In this document: positions 17,173 to 25,788 of the stretch, piece by piece
Numbering within the stretch: the stretch's first letter is position 1
Layout: each line of letters begins with the position of its first letter
DNA from: an uncultured Spartobacteria bacterium
GTDB lineage: Bacteria; Verrucomicrobiota; Verrucomicrobiia; Chthoniobacterales; Terrimicrobiaceae
NCBI GenBank assembly: GCA_937960895.1
Contig: CALCJD010000018.1
Span: forward strand, 1 to 64,000
Direction of reading: 5' to 3'
DNA: 64,000 nucleotides
The notes under the pieces: model-generated
What the model saw: only the letters and a program-made list of their open reading frames with translations
Databases searched by the model: none
Told to the model about the DNA's origin: nothing
Program-made: the position numbers and the translations under genes

Positions 17173-18165
17173 TCAGTTCTTCGGCGGCTCCGGAATGAGT
17201 CCGAGCCGGGCGAACGTCCGGTCATACGGCCGGGATTTTTCGCCGAAAAGCAGGCGGGCCTTTTCGAGGATTTTCAGCCCCGTTTCGCGATTGCCGGAAT
17301 AGAGCTCGCGGGCGGCCGTCATGTAGTGCCATTCGAGAGACTGCGTCCCGATGGCGGGATGATTCAGGTACCGCTCGGCCGCCGCCGGGTCGTTGGTGAT
17401 CTGGGCGCAGAGAAAGAGGCGGAAGGGGATCTGGGGATTTTTGGGCTGGGTGGCGAGCAGCTTCCGATAATGGGTTTCGGCCTCGGAGTATTTGCCCATC
17501 ACAAATTCAATCTCCGCGAGATTCATCATGGCGGCCGCCGAATTGGGAGCCCGGTCGAGCGCTGTCCGGAAGGCGTCCAGGGCCTCGGGATAGGAGCGTT
17601 CGCCGGCGTGGACCGCCCCCTTGAGCATCAGGACCCGGATGTCGTCGGGATGTTCCGCCTCGAGCTTTTGAATTTCCTGCCTTGCCCTTGCGAAATCCTT
17701 CTCGGAGATCCATTGGGATATCCGGGAAAGGGCCTGGGGAAGGTCGGACGCCGCGATCGGAGGCGGTTCGGGCAGGGGAACGGCCGGGGCCGTTTCCCTC
17801 GGGTGGAGGAGGGGGCGCGTGAGCAAAAAGCACAGCGCCCCGGCCACGACGAGGTAGAAGATGGCCACCAGCCAGAGCGGCAGCGCGCGGTGCAGACGGG
17901 AAATTTTGCGTCCGGCCACCCAGAAGGTTGCGCTGATCCGCCGGGACCAACGGGGGCGAAGCAGCCGGTTGAGGCGCTTCTGCCGGAGTTCGCCGGGCGA
18001 AGGGTCCTCCTCCTCGGATTCGACCGGAAGCGGCCGGAAATAACGGGCGCCCGCCTCCGGATCCGGTGGCACCGGCCCGGTTGCGGAACGGTTCGTGCCG
18101 CGCGCGTAACGGCGGCCAAAGCCCAAACTGTGGAAAAAACCTGCCAAGACCCCCAGATTGAGCAT
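17173..18165 (-). CDS. Membrane-anchored TPR protein
   Basis: The 330-residue protein has a basic, Pro/Glu-rich cytoplasmic N-terminal region, a single membrane segment at about 93-115 (WLVAIFYLVVAGALCFLLT), a proline-rich linker and a C-terminal TPR region of about four repeats (from about 150). The TPR part should lie in the periplasm. Near the C terminus a PYDRTFARLGLIP segment resembles the end of the TPR lipoprotein at 4972-5613. The start is uncertain because the first 30 residues look low-complexity. It is convergent with msrB and divergent from pyrH. A scaffold or assembly role is likely but the partner is not known. Confidence 0.7.
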   Translation of the reverse strand: MLNLGVLAGFFHSLGFGRRYARGTNRSATGPVPPDPEAGARYFRPLPVESEEEDPSPGELRQKRLNRLLRPRWSRRISATFWVAGRKISRLHRALPLWLVAIFYLVVAGALCFLLTRPLLHPRETAPAVPLPEPPPIAASDLPQALSRISQWISEKDFARARQEIQKLEAEHPDDIRVLMLKGAVHAGERSYPEALDAFRTALDRAPNSAAAMMNLAEIEFVMGKYSEAETHYRKLLATQPKNPQIPFRLFLCAQITNDPAAAERYLNHPAIGTQSLEWHYMTAARELYSGNRETGLKILEKARLLFGEKSRPYDRTFARLGLIPEPPKN

Positions 18166-18315
18166 TGGGAAAGGCCGCCTGCCAAGTTTTTCTCAAGGCG
18201 GAGAGGGGAATCGGGACGCCCGGTCCGCGGGAAAGCCCCCCGAACTTCCTCCGGAAACGACGAATTTCCCTTTTCTTACGCGGGGGGATCGGATTTGATC
18301 GCGCCGCACAACCCG

Positions 18316-19056
18316 ATGGCCAATACTCTCCGCTATAAACGTGTCGTTTTGAAACTCAGCGGCGAAGCTCTCCGCGAAAAAGGCAGCCGTGACAACATCT
18401 CTCCGCAGATCGTCCAGCAGATCGCCTCGCAGATCGCCGAGGTGAAAGCCCTCGGCATCGAACTGGCCATTGTGATCGGCGGGGGGAACATCTGGCGGGG
18501 ACTTTCCGCCAGCCACCGCGGCATGAACCGCGCCACCGCCGACTACATGGGCATGCTGGCCACCGTCATCAACGGCCTCGCCCTCATGAGCGCCCTCGAG
18601 GACATCGGGGTGACCGTCCGTGTGCAGACTGCCATCGAAATGAACAACGTGGCCGAACCCTTCATCCTGCGCCGGGCCACCCGGCATCTCGAAGTCGGAC
18701 ACGTCGTTGTTTTTGTCGCCGGCACCGGCAATCCGTTTTTCTCCACCGACACCACCGCCGCGCTGCGGGCCAACGAGATCGGCGCCCAGGTCATTCTCAA
18801 GGCGACCAAGGTGGACGGCATCTACGATCGCGACCCGCTCCTTCACAAGGACGCCCGCAAATTCGACCACATCACGTATGCCGAGGCCCTTTCCCGCCGG
18901 CTGCAGGTGATGGATTCCACCGCCTTCAGCCTGTGCATGGACAATCGCATGCCCATCATTGTTTTCGACATGAACAAACCCGACAACATCCGCCGCGCCG
19001 TCCTCGGCGAGCCGGTCGGCACGCTGGTCACCGACAAGGTCGAAACCCCGGCCTGA
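18316..19056 (+). CDS. pyrH: Uridylate kinase
   Basis: PyrH phosphorylates UMP to UDP in pyrimidine nucleotide synthesis. The 246-residue protein has the amino-acid-kinase signature: YKRVVLKLSGEAL (7-19), IVIGGGNIWRG with the Gly-rich loop, GMNRATADYMGMLATVINGLAL, and the FVAGTGNPFFSTDTTAALRA segment. The KVDGIYDRDP and the LQVMDSTAFSLC motifs are also in place. I chose the ATG at 18316 over upstream codons, which lie antisense to the TPR gene. The pyrH-frr order is the standard one, though rpsB and tsf, which usually precede, are not here. Confidence 0.95.
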   Translation: MANTLRYKRVVLKLSGEALREKGSRDNISPQIVQQIASQIAEVKALGIELAIVIGGGNIWRGLSASHRGMNRATADYMGMLATVINGLALMSALEDIGVTVRVQTAIEMNNVAEPFILRRATRHLEVGHVVVFVAGTGNPFFSTDTTAALRANEIGAQVILKATKVDGIYDRDPLLHKDARKFDHITYAEALSRRLQVMDSTAFSLCMDNRMPIIVFDMNKPDNIRRAVLGEPVGTLVTDKVETPA

Positions 19057-19121
19057 TCCGCGTGGAGCGGAAAAATTTTCGCATTTCCCCAACCCCGATT
19101 CGCTAATAGAGATACGAAACC

Positions 19122-19682
19122 ATGAGTTTGGACGAAGCCATTTTGGAAGCAGAGGAAAAGATGGAGAAGGCCCTGGAGTTCATGCAGCATGAATTCTCCA
19201 CCATCCGCACGGGCAAGGCCTCTCCGGCCCTGGTCGAATCCATCGACGTGGAGGCCTACGGCACCTCGATGAAGCTGAAGCAGCTCGCCCTCATCACCGC
19301 GCCCGAACCCCGTCTTCTCGTCATTCAGCCCTTCGACATCTCGACGGTCAGGGACATCGAACGCGGCATCAACGAATCCAAGCTCGGAATCAATCCCGTC
19401 GTCGACGGCAAGATCATCCGCATTCCCATTCCCGAACTCTCCGAGGAACGCCGCCGCGACCTCGCGAAAACCGTGAAACAGCTCGCCGAGGAATGCCGCG
19501 TGCGGGTGCGTGCCTGCCGCCGCGAGGCCCTCGATGTCGCCAAGAAACTGCAGAAGGAAGGCGAGATCACCGAGGACGGCCTCAAGGACGCGGAGGAGGA
19601 GATCCAGAAACTCACGGACCGTTACGTGGCCCTGGTCGACAAGCAGGTCGAGGCCAAGGAGGCGGACTTGATGAAAATATGA
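19122..19682 (+). CDS. frr: Ribosome recycling factor
   Basis: Frr, with EF-G, splits ribosomes after termination. The 186-residue protein has the normal length and the conserved FSTIRTGKASPALVE near residues 26-40, the PLVIQPFD-like strand, and the RRDLAKTVKQLAEECRVRVR helix. It follows pyrH by 65 bases, a gap that includes a possible -10 box (TAATAG at 19104-19109). Its stop overlaps the ATG of the next exported protein in ATGA. Confidence 0.96.
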   Translation: MSLDEAILEAEEKMEKALEFMQHEFSTIRTGKASPALVESIDVEAYGTSMKLKQLALITAPEPRLLVIQPFDISTVRDIERGINESKLGINPVVDGKIIRIPIPELSEERRRDLAKTVKQLAEECRVRVRACRREALDVAKKLQKEGEITEDGLKDAEEEIQKLTDRYVALVDKQVEAKEADLMKI

Positions 19683-20164
19683 AGAACATTCTTTTGGCCG
19701 CCACGGTCCTCATCACCCTGGGAGTTGTCGGTGCCGACGCCGCCGTGGTGCGTCCGGCTCCGAATGTCCAGTGGGTCGATTACACGGGCCAATCCAAGGG
19801 ACTGGGCGCCTTCAAGGGACAGCCCGTGGTCATTCTGATCGCACCGTCGCCGCGCGACTGGAAATTCCGGGCCCAGGTCGGACAACTGCAGAAAATGTAC
19901 GAGCGCTACGCCGCCGCCCGCGTCGTTTTTGTGGCGGCCTTCACCCGGGAACCCGGCCGGATTCGCTCGAACATTCCCTTTGTGCTGGCTGCCGACGGAC
20001 CCCGGGTCGCCTTCGATTACCAAACGGGGGAAAAATTCGGCATCGCCATCGTCGGACGGGACGGCAATCTCGATTACGTGACCAACAAGGTCCTGCCGGC
20101 CCAGCGCATTTTCGACGTCATCAACAACTCCTTCGTTCCGCAGGAGTTGTTGCGGCGTCCGTAA
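19679..20164 (+). CDS. Exported thioredoxin-fold-like protein, hypothetical
   Basis: The 161-residue protein has a signal peptide (MKNILLAATVLITLGVVG, cleavage near DAAV). The mature part resembles a thioredoxin-like fold: SKGLGAFKGQPVVILIAPSPRDWKFRAQ then a RVVFVAAFTREP strand, a GIAIVGRDGNL strand-turn, and a last helix. The usual CxxC is absent, with SPRDWK in that place, so it is not a disulfide enzyme of the standard type. The ATG is joined to the frr stop in ATGA, so the gene is translated from the frr transcript, an odd pairing of a cytoplasmic factor with a periplasmic protein. I do not recognise a named family. Confidence 0.7.
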   Translation: MKNILLAATVLITLGVVGADAAVVRPAPNVQWVDYTGQSKGLGAFKGQPVVILIAPSPRDWKFRAQVGQLQKMYERYAAARVVFVAAFTREPGRIRSNIPFVLAADGPRVAFDYQTGEKFGIAIVGRDGNLDYVTNKVLPAQRIFDVINNSFVPQELLRRP

Positions 20165-20226
20165 CGCGCCCTCCTGCACACAGCTGAAAAGGCGTCGCCC
20201 ATGGCGGGGTGGTGCGAATCAAATTA

Positions 20227-20255
20227 TTGAACATCAATATTTTGCGATGTAGTTT
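20227..20255 (+). promoter_or_regulatory. Putative promoter of the PAS hybrid kinase
   Basis: TTGAAC and TAGTTT are separated by 17 bases in an AT-rich patch of the intergenic region, about 57 bases before the ATG. Confidence 0.45.
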
Positions 20256-20312
20256 GTTTCGCCCTCCTCTTGGGCGGTCCGGCTGTTTTCCTGATTTGCC
20301 AGTCCGCAGGGA

Positions 20313-23033
20313 ATGATCCATGATGCCGCAGTGAAGGTGACCCGAAAACCGTCCAGTGAGGAACTGGTGCGGAGTGAATTGCGCCCCGAGATTCCGGGCC
20401 TACTTCGTGATGCGGTTCTCGTGGGGGTGGTGCTTTTCCTCCTCTGCGGCGGATCCGTCGTTCTCGTGTTCCTGAGTGCCGCCTCAAACGAGAATTTCCA
20501 GCAACGCACCTTTCTTCAGCAGCAGGCCGAATATGCCGCCTCACTGGTCAACACGTGGGAACATGCCGCCCTGAAGAGGGCCAATCAGAGCGGTTCCGCC
20601 ACCCACCGCGCGCTCACGGAAAAACTTCAGCAGACCCGCCGCTTTTTTCCCGAGGTGAGTGAATTGTTCACCGGCCGGCTCGAGGACGGCGAGGTGAAGG
20701 TCATTCTGGACACCTACAATCCGGTGCAATCCGCCGTGAAACGCAGCGTCGTGGGGAAGCCGTTGGACCCGCCGCTGCCCGCCGCCGCCCCCGAACGGGA
20801 GGCCATTCGCAGTCGCACGGTGACCGTGCTTGAGCGGCCGCAGTTGAGCGGGGGCGGTGCCGCGGCCATCGGGGTGATTGTGCCCCTCGGTACGGGAGGT
20901 TCCGCCACCTCCGCGCCGGAGTTTCTCTACCTGGGGTCGCGGGACGCCATTTTTTATTCCAACCTGCCCGCCCTTCGTTCCGCGCTGTATCTTTCCCTGG
21001 GAGCGGCCGCGATTCTGAGCGTCCTGGCGGCCTGGGCGACCTTCCACCTGCGCTACCGCTCGCGGTTCCGTCAGGAACTGGCCGTCCTTCGCCTGCGCGA
21101 GAGCGAGGAGCTTTTCCGGACCACCTACACGCTCTCCCCGGTGGCCATGTTTTTGACCACGACGGAGGGACAGCTTCTCCGGGCCAACCAGGCCTTCTGT
21201 GAATTCATCGGATTCTCCGAATACGAACTTCTCCGCCTGAGGATGGAGGATTTTTCCGATGCGGCCGATGTCGCGAAGGAGGAGCCGCTCCTGCGCGCCC
21301 TCCGGCACCATCAGACGACCAAGTACGAAATCGAAAAACGTTACCGCCGCAGGGACGGCAGCATTGCCATCGGTCTCACCAGTGTCGCGGTGGTGCGGGA
21401 CAGCGACGGGGTCAGTTCGCACTTCATGGTCCAGGTGGTCGACATCACCGCCCGCAAAAAGAGCGAGGAAACCCTCCGCATCAGCCAGGATCGTCTGGCC
21501 CTGGCCGCGGACGCCGGCGGGGTGGGGGTGTGGGACTGCGAACTTCCCAGCGGCCGGATGGTCTGGAACGACGTGATGCACCAAGTCTACCAGACGGATC
21601 CCGCCACCTTCAAACCGACCCTCGAGCAGCAGCTGGCCCGGGTGCATCCCGCCGACCGGCAGGCCGTCGACGAGCTGTTCCAGCGCTGCGCCCGCGATGG
21701 CACCATCTACCAAAGCGAGCACCGGATCCTGGTCGGGGACGGCAGGAGAAGGCACGTCCGGACCCGGGCCATGATCACCCGGGATGCCCAGAACCGCCCG
21801 GTCCGAGCCATTGGCACCACCATCGACATCACCAATGAAAAGGAGGAGGCCAAGGAATTGCTGCGCGCCAAGGAGGCCGCCGTGGCCGCGGACAAGGCCA
21901 AGAGCGAATTCCTCGCCGTCATGAGCCATGAAATCCGCACGCCGCTCAACGGGGTGCTCGGCTTTGCCTCCATGCTCAAGCTCACTCCGCTGAACGAGGA
22001 GCAGAAGAGCTACATCGAGACGATGGAGGCGAGCGGGCAGCGGCTGCTGGCGCTCGTCAATGACATCCTGGATCTCTCAAAGATCGAATCCGGGGAGGTG
22101 AGCCTCGATTATTCGCTGTGCGACCTCCGACCGTTCGTGCAGGGCATCCACCGCCAGCTGGAGGCCCGGGCGTGGGAAAAGAACCTGCGCTACGAAATCG
22201 TCTTCGCGGAGGGGCTGCCGGAAAAAATCTACACCGATCCCGCGCGCCTCGGACAAATCCTCACCAATCTGCTCGGCAATGCCGTCAAATTCACCGACAG
22301 GGGCAGTGTCGAGCTTCATGTGAGCGCCACGCAGCCCGATCCGACCCGCGATCGGTGGGAATGGCGGTTCGCCGTTCGGGACACCGGGCCCGGCATTCCG
22401 CCGGAAGCGGCCGCCCACCTTTCCAAACTGTTTTATCAGGTCGACAGTTCCTCGACCCGCAAGCACGACGGCAGCGGCATGGGACTGGCCATTTCCTGCC
22501 GCCTGGCCAGCCTGCTGGGCGGCCAGATCCGGGTGCGCAGCAAACTCGGGGAAGGGTCGGAGTTTACCCTCGAATTTGCCTCCGAGCCGCCGGCGTCGCT
22601 CCCCGAAACGGGTTTGTCGGCGCCTTCGGTTCCCTCCCGGGTCGCGGATGCCACCCGGGACCGCATGCGCGGCAAACGCGTGCTCGTCGTCGAAGACAAT
22701 CCCGTCAACCGCAAGCTCTGCGCGCTTCAGTTGCGCCGTCTCGGGTGCGAGACCGATTTTGCCGAGACCGGCCGCGAGGCGGTCGAGAAGGCGCACGGGG
22801 GACGTTTTGATGTGGTGCTCATGGACATGCACCTGCCCGATCTCGACGGCTGCGACGCCACCCGGGAAATCCGGCGGCAGGAAACCGGCGGATCCCGGCT
22901 TAACATCATCGCGCTGACCGCCAACGCCATGGCCGAGGACCGCAAGAAGTGCTTCGAGGCCGGCATGGACGATTTTCTCAGCAAACCGATCCAGTTCGAA
23001 ACGCTGGCGGCCACGCTCGCCAAGTGGCTTTGA
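20313..23033 (+). CDS. PAS-domain hybrid sensor histidine kinase
   Basis: The 906-residue protein has TM1 at about 32-56, an extracytoplasmic loop of about 155 residues, TM2 at about 216-243, then two PAS domains (about 260-390 and 395-510, the second with the PAS-fold-3 WNDVMHQVYQTDP feature), HisKA with KSEFLAVMSHEIRTPLNG, HATPase_c with the N box and a GSGMGLAIS G box, and a C-terminal receiver (VVEDNPVNRKL, LMDMHLPDLDG, ALTANAM, SKPI). It should autophosphorylate and pass phosphate to its own receiver. The start is chosen at 20313, but no good ribosome site exists there; GTG at 20331 is possible. It is a single gene, convergent with the PBP gene. Confidence 0.9.
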   Translation: MIHDAAVKVTRKPSSEELVRSELRPEIPGLLRDAVLVGVVLFLLCGGSVVLVFLSAASNENFQQRTFLQQQAEYAASLVNTWEHAALKRANQSGSATHRALTEKLQQTRRFFPEVSELFTGRLEDGEVKVILDTYNPVQSAVKRSVVGKPLDPPLPAAAPEREAIRSRTVTVLERPQLSGGGAAAIGVIVPLGTGGSATSAPEFLYLGSRDAIFYSNLPALRSALYLSLGAAAILSVLAAWATFHLRYRSRFRQELAVLRLRESEELFRTTYTLSPVAMFLTTTEGQLLRANQAFCEFIGFSEYELLRLRMEDFSDAADVAKEEPLLRALRHHQTTKYEIEKRYRRRDGSIAIGLTSVAVVRDSDGVSSHFMVQVVDITARKKSEETLRISQDRLALAADAGGVGVWDCELPSGRMVWNDVMHQVYQTDPATFKPTLEQQLARVHPADRQAVDELFQRCARDGTIYQSEHRILVGDGRRRHVRTRAMITRDAQNRPVRAIGTTIDITNEKEEAKELLRAKEAAVAADKAKSEFLAVMSHEIRTPLNGVLGFASMLKLTPLNEEQKSYIETMEASGQRLLALVNDILDLSKIESGEVSLDYSLCDLRPFVQGIHRQLEARAWEKNLRYEIVFAEGLPEKIYTDPARLGQILTNLLGNAVKFTDRGSVELHVSATQPDPTRDRWEWRFAVRDTGPGIPPEAAAHLSKLFYQVDSSSTRKHDGSGMGLAISCRLASLLGGQIRVRSKLGEGSEFTLEFASEPPASLPETGLSAPSVPSRVADATRDRMRGKRVLVVEDNPVNRKLCALQLRRLGCETDFAETGREAVEKAHGGRFDVVLMDMHLPDLDGCDATREIRRQETGGSRLNIIALTANAMAEDRKKCFEAGMDDFLSKPIQFETLAATLAKWL

Positions 23034-23045
23034 GCGGCGGAGGCG

Positions 23046-24950
23046 CTACCGGCGGGTCTCCATGATGTCCACCCAGACGGGAAGGGCGAGTTCGCCTCCC
23101 GTTCCGCCCGGCATGATGCGGGTGGGACGGTCAAATCCCACCCAGACGCCGCAAACCAGCCGGTCGTCGAAACCGACAAACCACGCGTCCTGATAGTCAT
23201 TGGTCGTTCCCGTCTTGCCGGCCGCGCGATGCCGCAGACCCAACCTGCGCGCCCGGGCGGCCGTTCCGCGCGTGAGCACCTCCTCCATGATGGACGTCGT
23301 CATGCGGGCGGCCTCCGGTTTCAGGACGGGAAGTTTTCCGCGGGTGGCCTTGTAGAGGATGCGGCCGTTTTCATCGGTCACCTTTTCGATCAGATAGGGC
23401 TGGAGTTTGATGCCGCCCGTGGCGAACACGGTGTAGGCGGCGGTGAGATCCTTCAGACTGGCTTCAAACGCGCCGAGGCAAAGGGCGGGATACCGCGGGG
23501 GATTTGGCGCGAGGCCGCTGCGAATGACGGTGTCGGCGATCTCGTCGAATCCGGCGAACAGACCCACCCGCACGGTCATGGTGTTCCGCGAGAGGATGAG
23601 CCCCTCGGCCGCGGCCAGCTCGCCCCGGTAGGTGTTGTCGGAGTTGCCCGGATTATACCGTCCGTACGCGGCGGGCAGTTCCCCGGGGGCCAGGCGGTTG
23701 TCATTGATGCGGTCGCCGGGCCGGAGGCCTTTTTCAAAGGCCTTGGCGTAAACGAACGGTTTGACGGCGGAGCCGACCTGACGGCTGCCCAGCAGGGCGC
23801 GGTTGAATTTGCTCCGTCCGTAGTCGCGGCCGCCCACAATGGCGCGGATGCCGCCCGAATGGCGGTCGAGGGCGATGGCGGCCGCCTCCAGATAGGGAAC
23901 GGCGTCTTCCCCCGCGAGGTCGGCGCCGGCGAAGGCCTTCATCGGACGGTGGGGGTAACCGGGCAGCGCCTCGATTTGCTCAAGCCGCCGGCGAACGGCG
24001 GCCTCCGCGCCCGTCTGCAGGACGCTGTCGATGGTGGTGTAAATTTTCAACCCGCCTTCGTCGAAGGACTCGCGGTCAATGATGAGATCCAGTTCGCGAA
24101 GGATGGAATCCATGGCCCAGTTCTCCTGCGGGGCGCTGCGCTGCCTGGGCGCAATCTCCGGCTTCGACGCCATCGCCGCATCCCGTTCGGCCTCGGTGAT
24201 GAATTGCAGCCGCGCCATGCGGTCGAGCACCGCATTCCGCTCCCGCACGGCCTTCTCGAGATTGGTGAACGGTGAGAAGCGGTTGGGACTGCGGATCAGA
24301 CCCGCCAGCATGGCCGCCTCGGGCAGGTTGAGGCGCGAGGCGGGTTTCCCGAAATACGCCTGACTGGCCGTTTCGATGCCGTAATATCCGCTGCCAAAAT
24401 AAATGCGGTTCATGTAGGCGGAGAGAATTTCCTCCTTGGAGAGCTCCGTCTCGATCCGATAGGCCAGCGCGGCCTCGATCAGTTTGCGGCGGAAGGTTTT
24501 TCCGCCCAGCGGAAAGCTGTTGCGCGCAAGTTGCTGGGTGATGGTGCTGGCCCCCTCGCGGAGTCCGCCGGCCACGAAATTGCGCACGATGGCGCGCAGG
24601 ATCCCGACCGGGTCGATGCCGTGATGATAATAAAACCGCGTGTCCTCCCGCGCCAGCAGCGCGTTGATGAAGTGATTCGACACCTTGTCGAACGGCACCA
24701 CCACGCGATTTTCGCCGGCCAGACGGCTGTAGAATTTCCCGTCCTTGTCGTAAACCGTGGACCGCTGCGGGATGTCGACGATGGCGCGCAGGTCGAAGGT
24801 CAGCGCCCAGGCGTAAAAGGCGAGGGCAATCACCGCCCAGAGCAACAGAGCCAGCACGCCGAGTTTGAATCCCGTCCGGATCAACCGACCGGTGAGACTG
24901 CGACGGCGCGCGGGTTTCTTTTTCGCGGGTTTGCGGCGGCTTCTGGACAC
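23046..24950 (-). CDS. Class A penicillin-binding protein (PBP1A type)
   Basis: This bifunctional enzyme polymerises peptidoglycan strands and cross-links them at the inner membrane. The 634-residue protein has a basic cytoplasmic tail, a membrane segment at about 28-50, a GT51 transglycosylase domain (catalytic Glu102 in REDTRFYYHHGID, GASTITQQLARN at 133-144), and a transpeptidase domain with Ser394-xx-Lys397 (GSAVKPF), SRN at 454-456 and KTGTT at 579-583. The start is GTG at 24950. It lacks the long inserts of E. coli PBP1A. A divergent promoter pair with trmD lies upstream. The KTG motif and the QDAWFVGF segment after it are intact, so it should be active. Confidence 0.95.
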   Translation of the reverse strand: MSRSRRKPAKKKPARRRSLTGRLIRTGFKLGVLALLLWAVIALAFYAWALTFDLRAIVDIPQRSTVYDKDGKFYSRLAGENRVVVPFDKVSNHFINALLAREDTRFYYHHGIDPVGILRAIVRNFVAGGLREGASTITQQLARNSFPLGGKTFRRKLIEAALAYRIETELSKEEILSAYMNRIYFGSGYYGIETASQAYFGKPASRLNLPEAAMLAGLIRSPNRFSPFTNLEKAVRERNAVLDRMARLQFITEAERDAAMASKPEIAPRQRSAPQENWAMDSILRELDLIIDRESFDEGGLKIYTTIDSVLQTGAEAAVRRRLEQIEALPGYPHRPMKAFAGADLAGEDAVPYLEAAAIALDRHSGGIRAIVGGRDYGRSKFNRALLGSRQVGSAVKPFVYAKAFEKGLRPGDRINDNRLAPGELPAAYGRYNPGNSDNTYRGELAAAEGLILSRNTMTVRVGLFAGFDEIADTVIRSGLAPNPPRYPALCLGAFEASLKDLTAAYTVFATGGIKLQPYLIEKVTDENGRILYKATRGKLPVLKPEAARMTTSIMEEVLTRGTAARARRLGLRHRAAGKTGTTNDYQDAWFVGFDDRLVCGVWVGFDRPTRIMPGGTGGELALPVWVDIMETRR

Positions 24951-24954
24951 GGGC

Positions 24955-24983
24955 TTGCGGCGCAGCGTGTCATGGGAGATAAC
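24955..24983 (+). promoter_or_regulatory. Putative trmD promoter, TTGCGG-N17-GATAAC
   Basis: The -10 box GATAAC ends ten bases before the TTG start of trmD and overlaps, on the opposite strand, the -10 box of the PBP promoter. The short distance supports a short-leader or leaderless trmD mRNA. Confidence 0.45.
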
Positions 24984-25005
24984 ACAGGTCGCCTTGAAAA
25001 TTCAA
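24977..25005 (-). promoter_or_regulatory. Putative PBP1A promoter, TTGAAT-N17-TTATCT
   Basis: Read on the minus strand the two boxes have ideal 17-base spacing. The -10 box occupies 24977-24982, sharing five bases with the trmD -10 box on the other strand, so the region looks like a bidirectional promoter. Confidence 0.5.
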
Positions 25006-25668
25006 ATTCTCACCATTTTTCCTGCCATCTGTGCCGGCGTGCTCGGCGAGAGCATGTTGAAGCGCGCCCGGGAAAAGGGGCTCGCCCAGCTCGAAGCCGT
25101 GGATCTGCGCAACTGGGCGACGGGCCGGCATCGGACGACGGACGACGCCCCCTACGGCGGCGGACCGGGCATGGTGATGAAAATCGAGCCCATTCATCGG
25201 GCTCTGCAGGATCTGCGCGGCGAGGAGACCCGCGTGGTGATGATGAGTCCGCAGGGACGCCGGTTTGACCAGTCCATCGCCGAGGCCTACGCAAAGGAAA
25301 AACACATCATCATTCTTTGCGGGCATTACGAGGGGATCGACCAGCGGGTCGCCGATCATCTCGTCGATGACGAAATTTCCATCGGCGACTACGTTCTCAC
25401 CAACGGGGCCCTCGCGGCGCTCGTCTTCACCGACGCGATCGTGCGGCTGCTTCCCGGTGTGCTGGGCGATGCGGAGAGCGCGGCCCGGGAATCCTTCACC
25501 ACCGGCCTTCTCGACCATCCGCATTACACCCGGCCGGAAGTCTACGAAGGCTGGAGAGTGCCCGAGGTCCTGCTTTCCGGAAACCACGCCGCCATCGAGA
25601 AATGGCGGCGCCGGCAGGCCGAGGAGATCACAAGAAAACGGCGCCCCGATTTGCTGAGGGACAAATGA
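24994..25668 (+). CDS. trmD: tRNA (guanine-N1)-methyltransferase
   Basis: TrmD methylates G37 of tRNAs that read CNN codons and prevents +1 frameshifts. The 224-residue protein has the SPOUT knot motifs: MMSPQGRRFDQ, CGHYEGIDQRV, and EISIGDYVLTNGALAAL followed by LLPGVLGD. RPEVYEGWRVPEVLLSGNHAAIE is the usual C-terminal signature. I start it at TTG 24994, since no ATG or GTG is in frame at a suitable place and the promoter lies right before it. It stands alone here and is not in the common rpsP-rimM-trmD-rplS operon. Confidence 0.94.
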   Translation: MKIQILTIFPAICAGVLGESMLKRAREKGLAQLEAVDLRNWATGRHRTTDDAPYGGGPGMVMKIEPIHRALQDLRGEETRVVMMSPQGRRFDQSIAEAYAKEKHIIILCGHYEGIDQRVADHLVDDEISIGDYVLTNGALAALVFTDAIVRLLPGVLGDAESAARESFTTGLLDHPHYTRPEVYEGWRVPEVLLSGNHAAIEKWRRRQAEEITRKRRPDLLRDK

Positions 25669-25788
25669 TCCCGATATCCAGGGGCCGCGCGGGGGATTTT
25701 CCGCCTGCGGGGTCGGGTCTCCCCGGTTGCCGATCGCAGCCCACGCAGGGTGCGCGATTCCTTTTCCCGAAAGACGCTTCCGGCGCGC

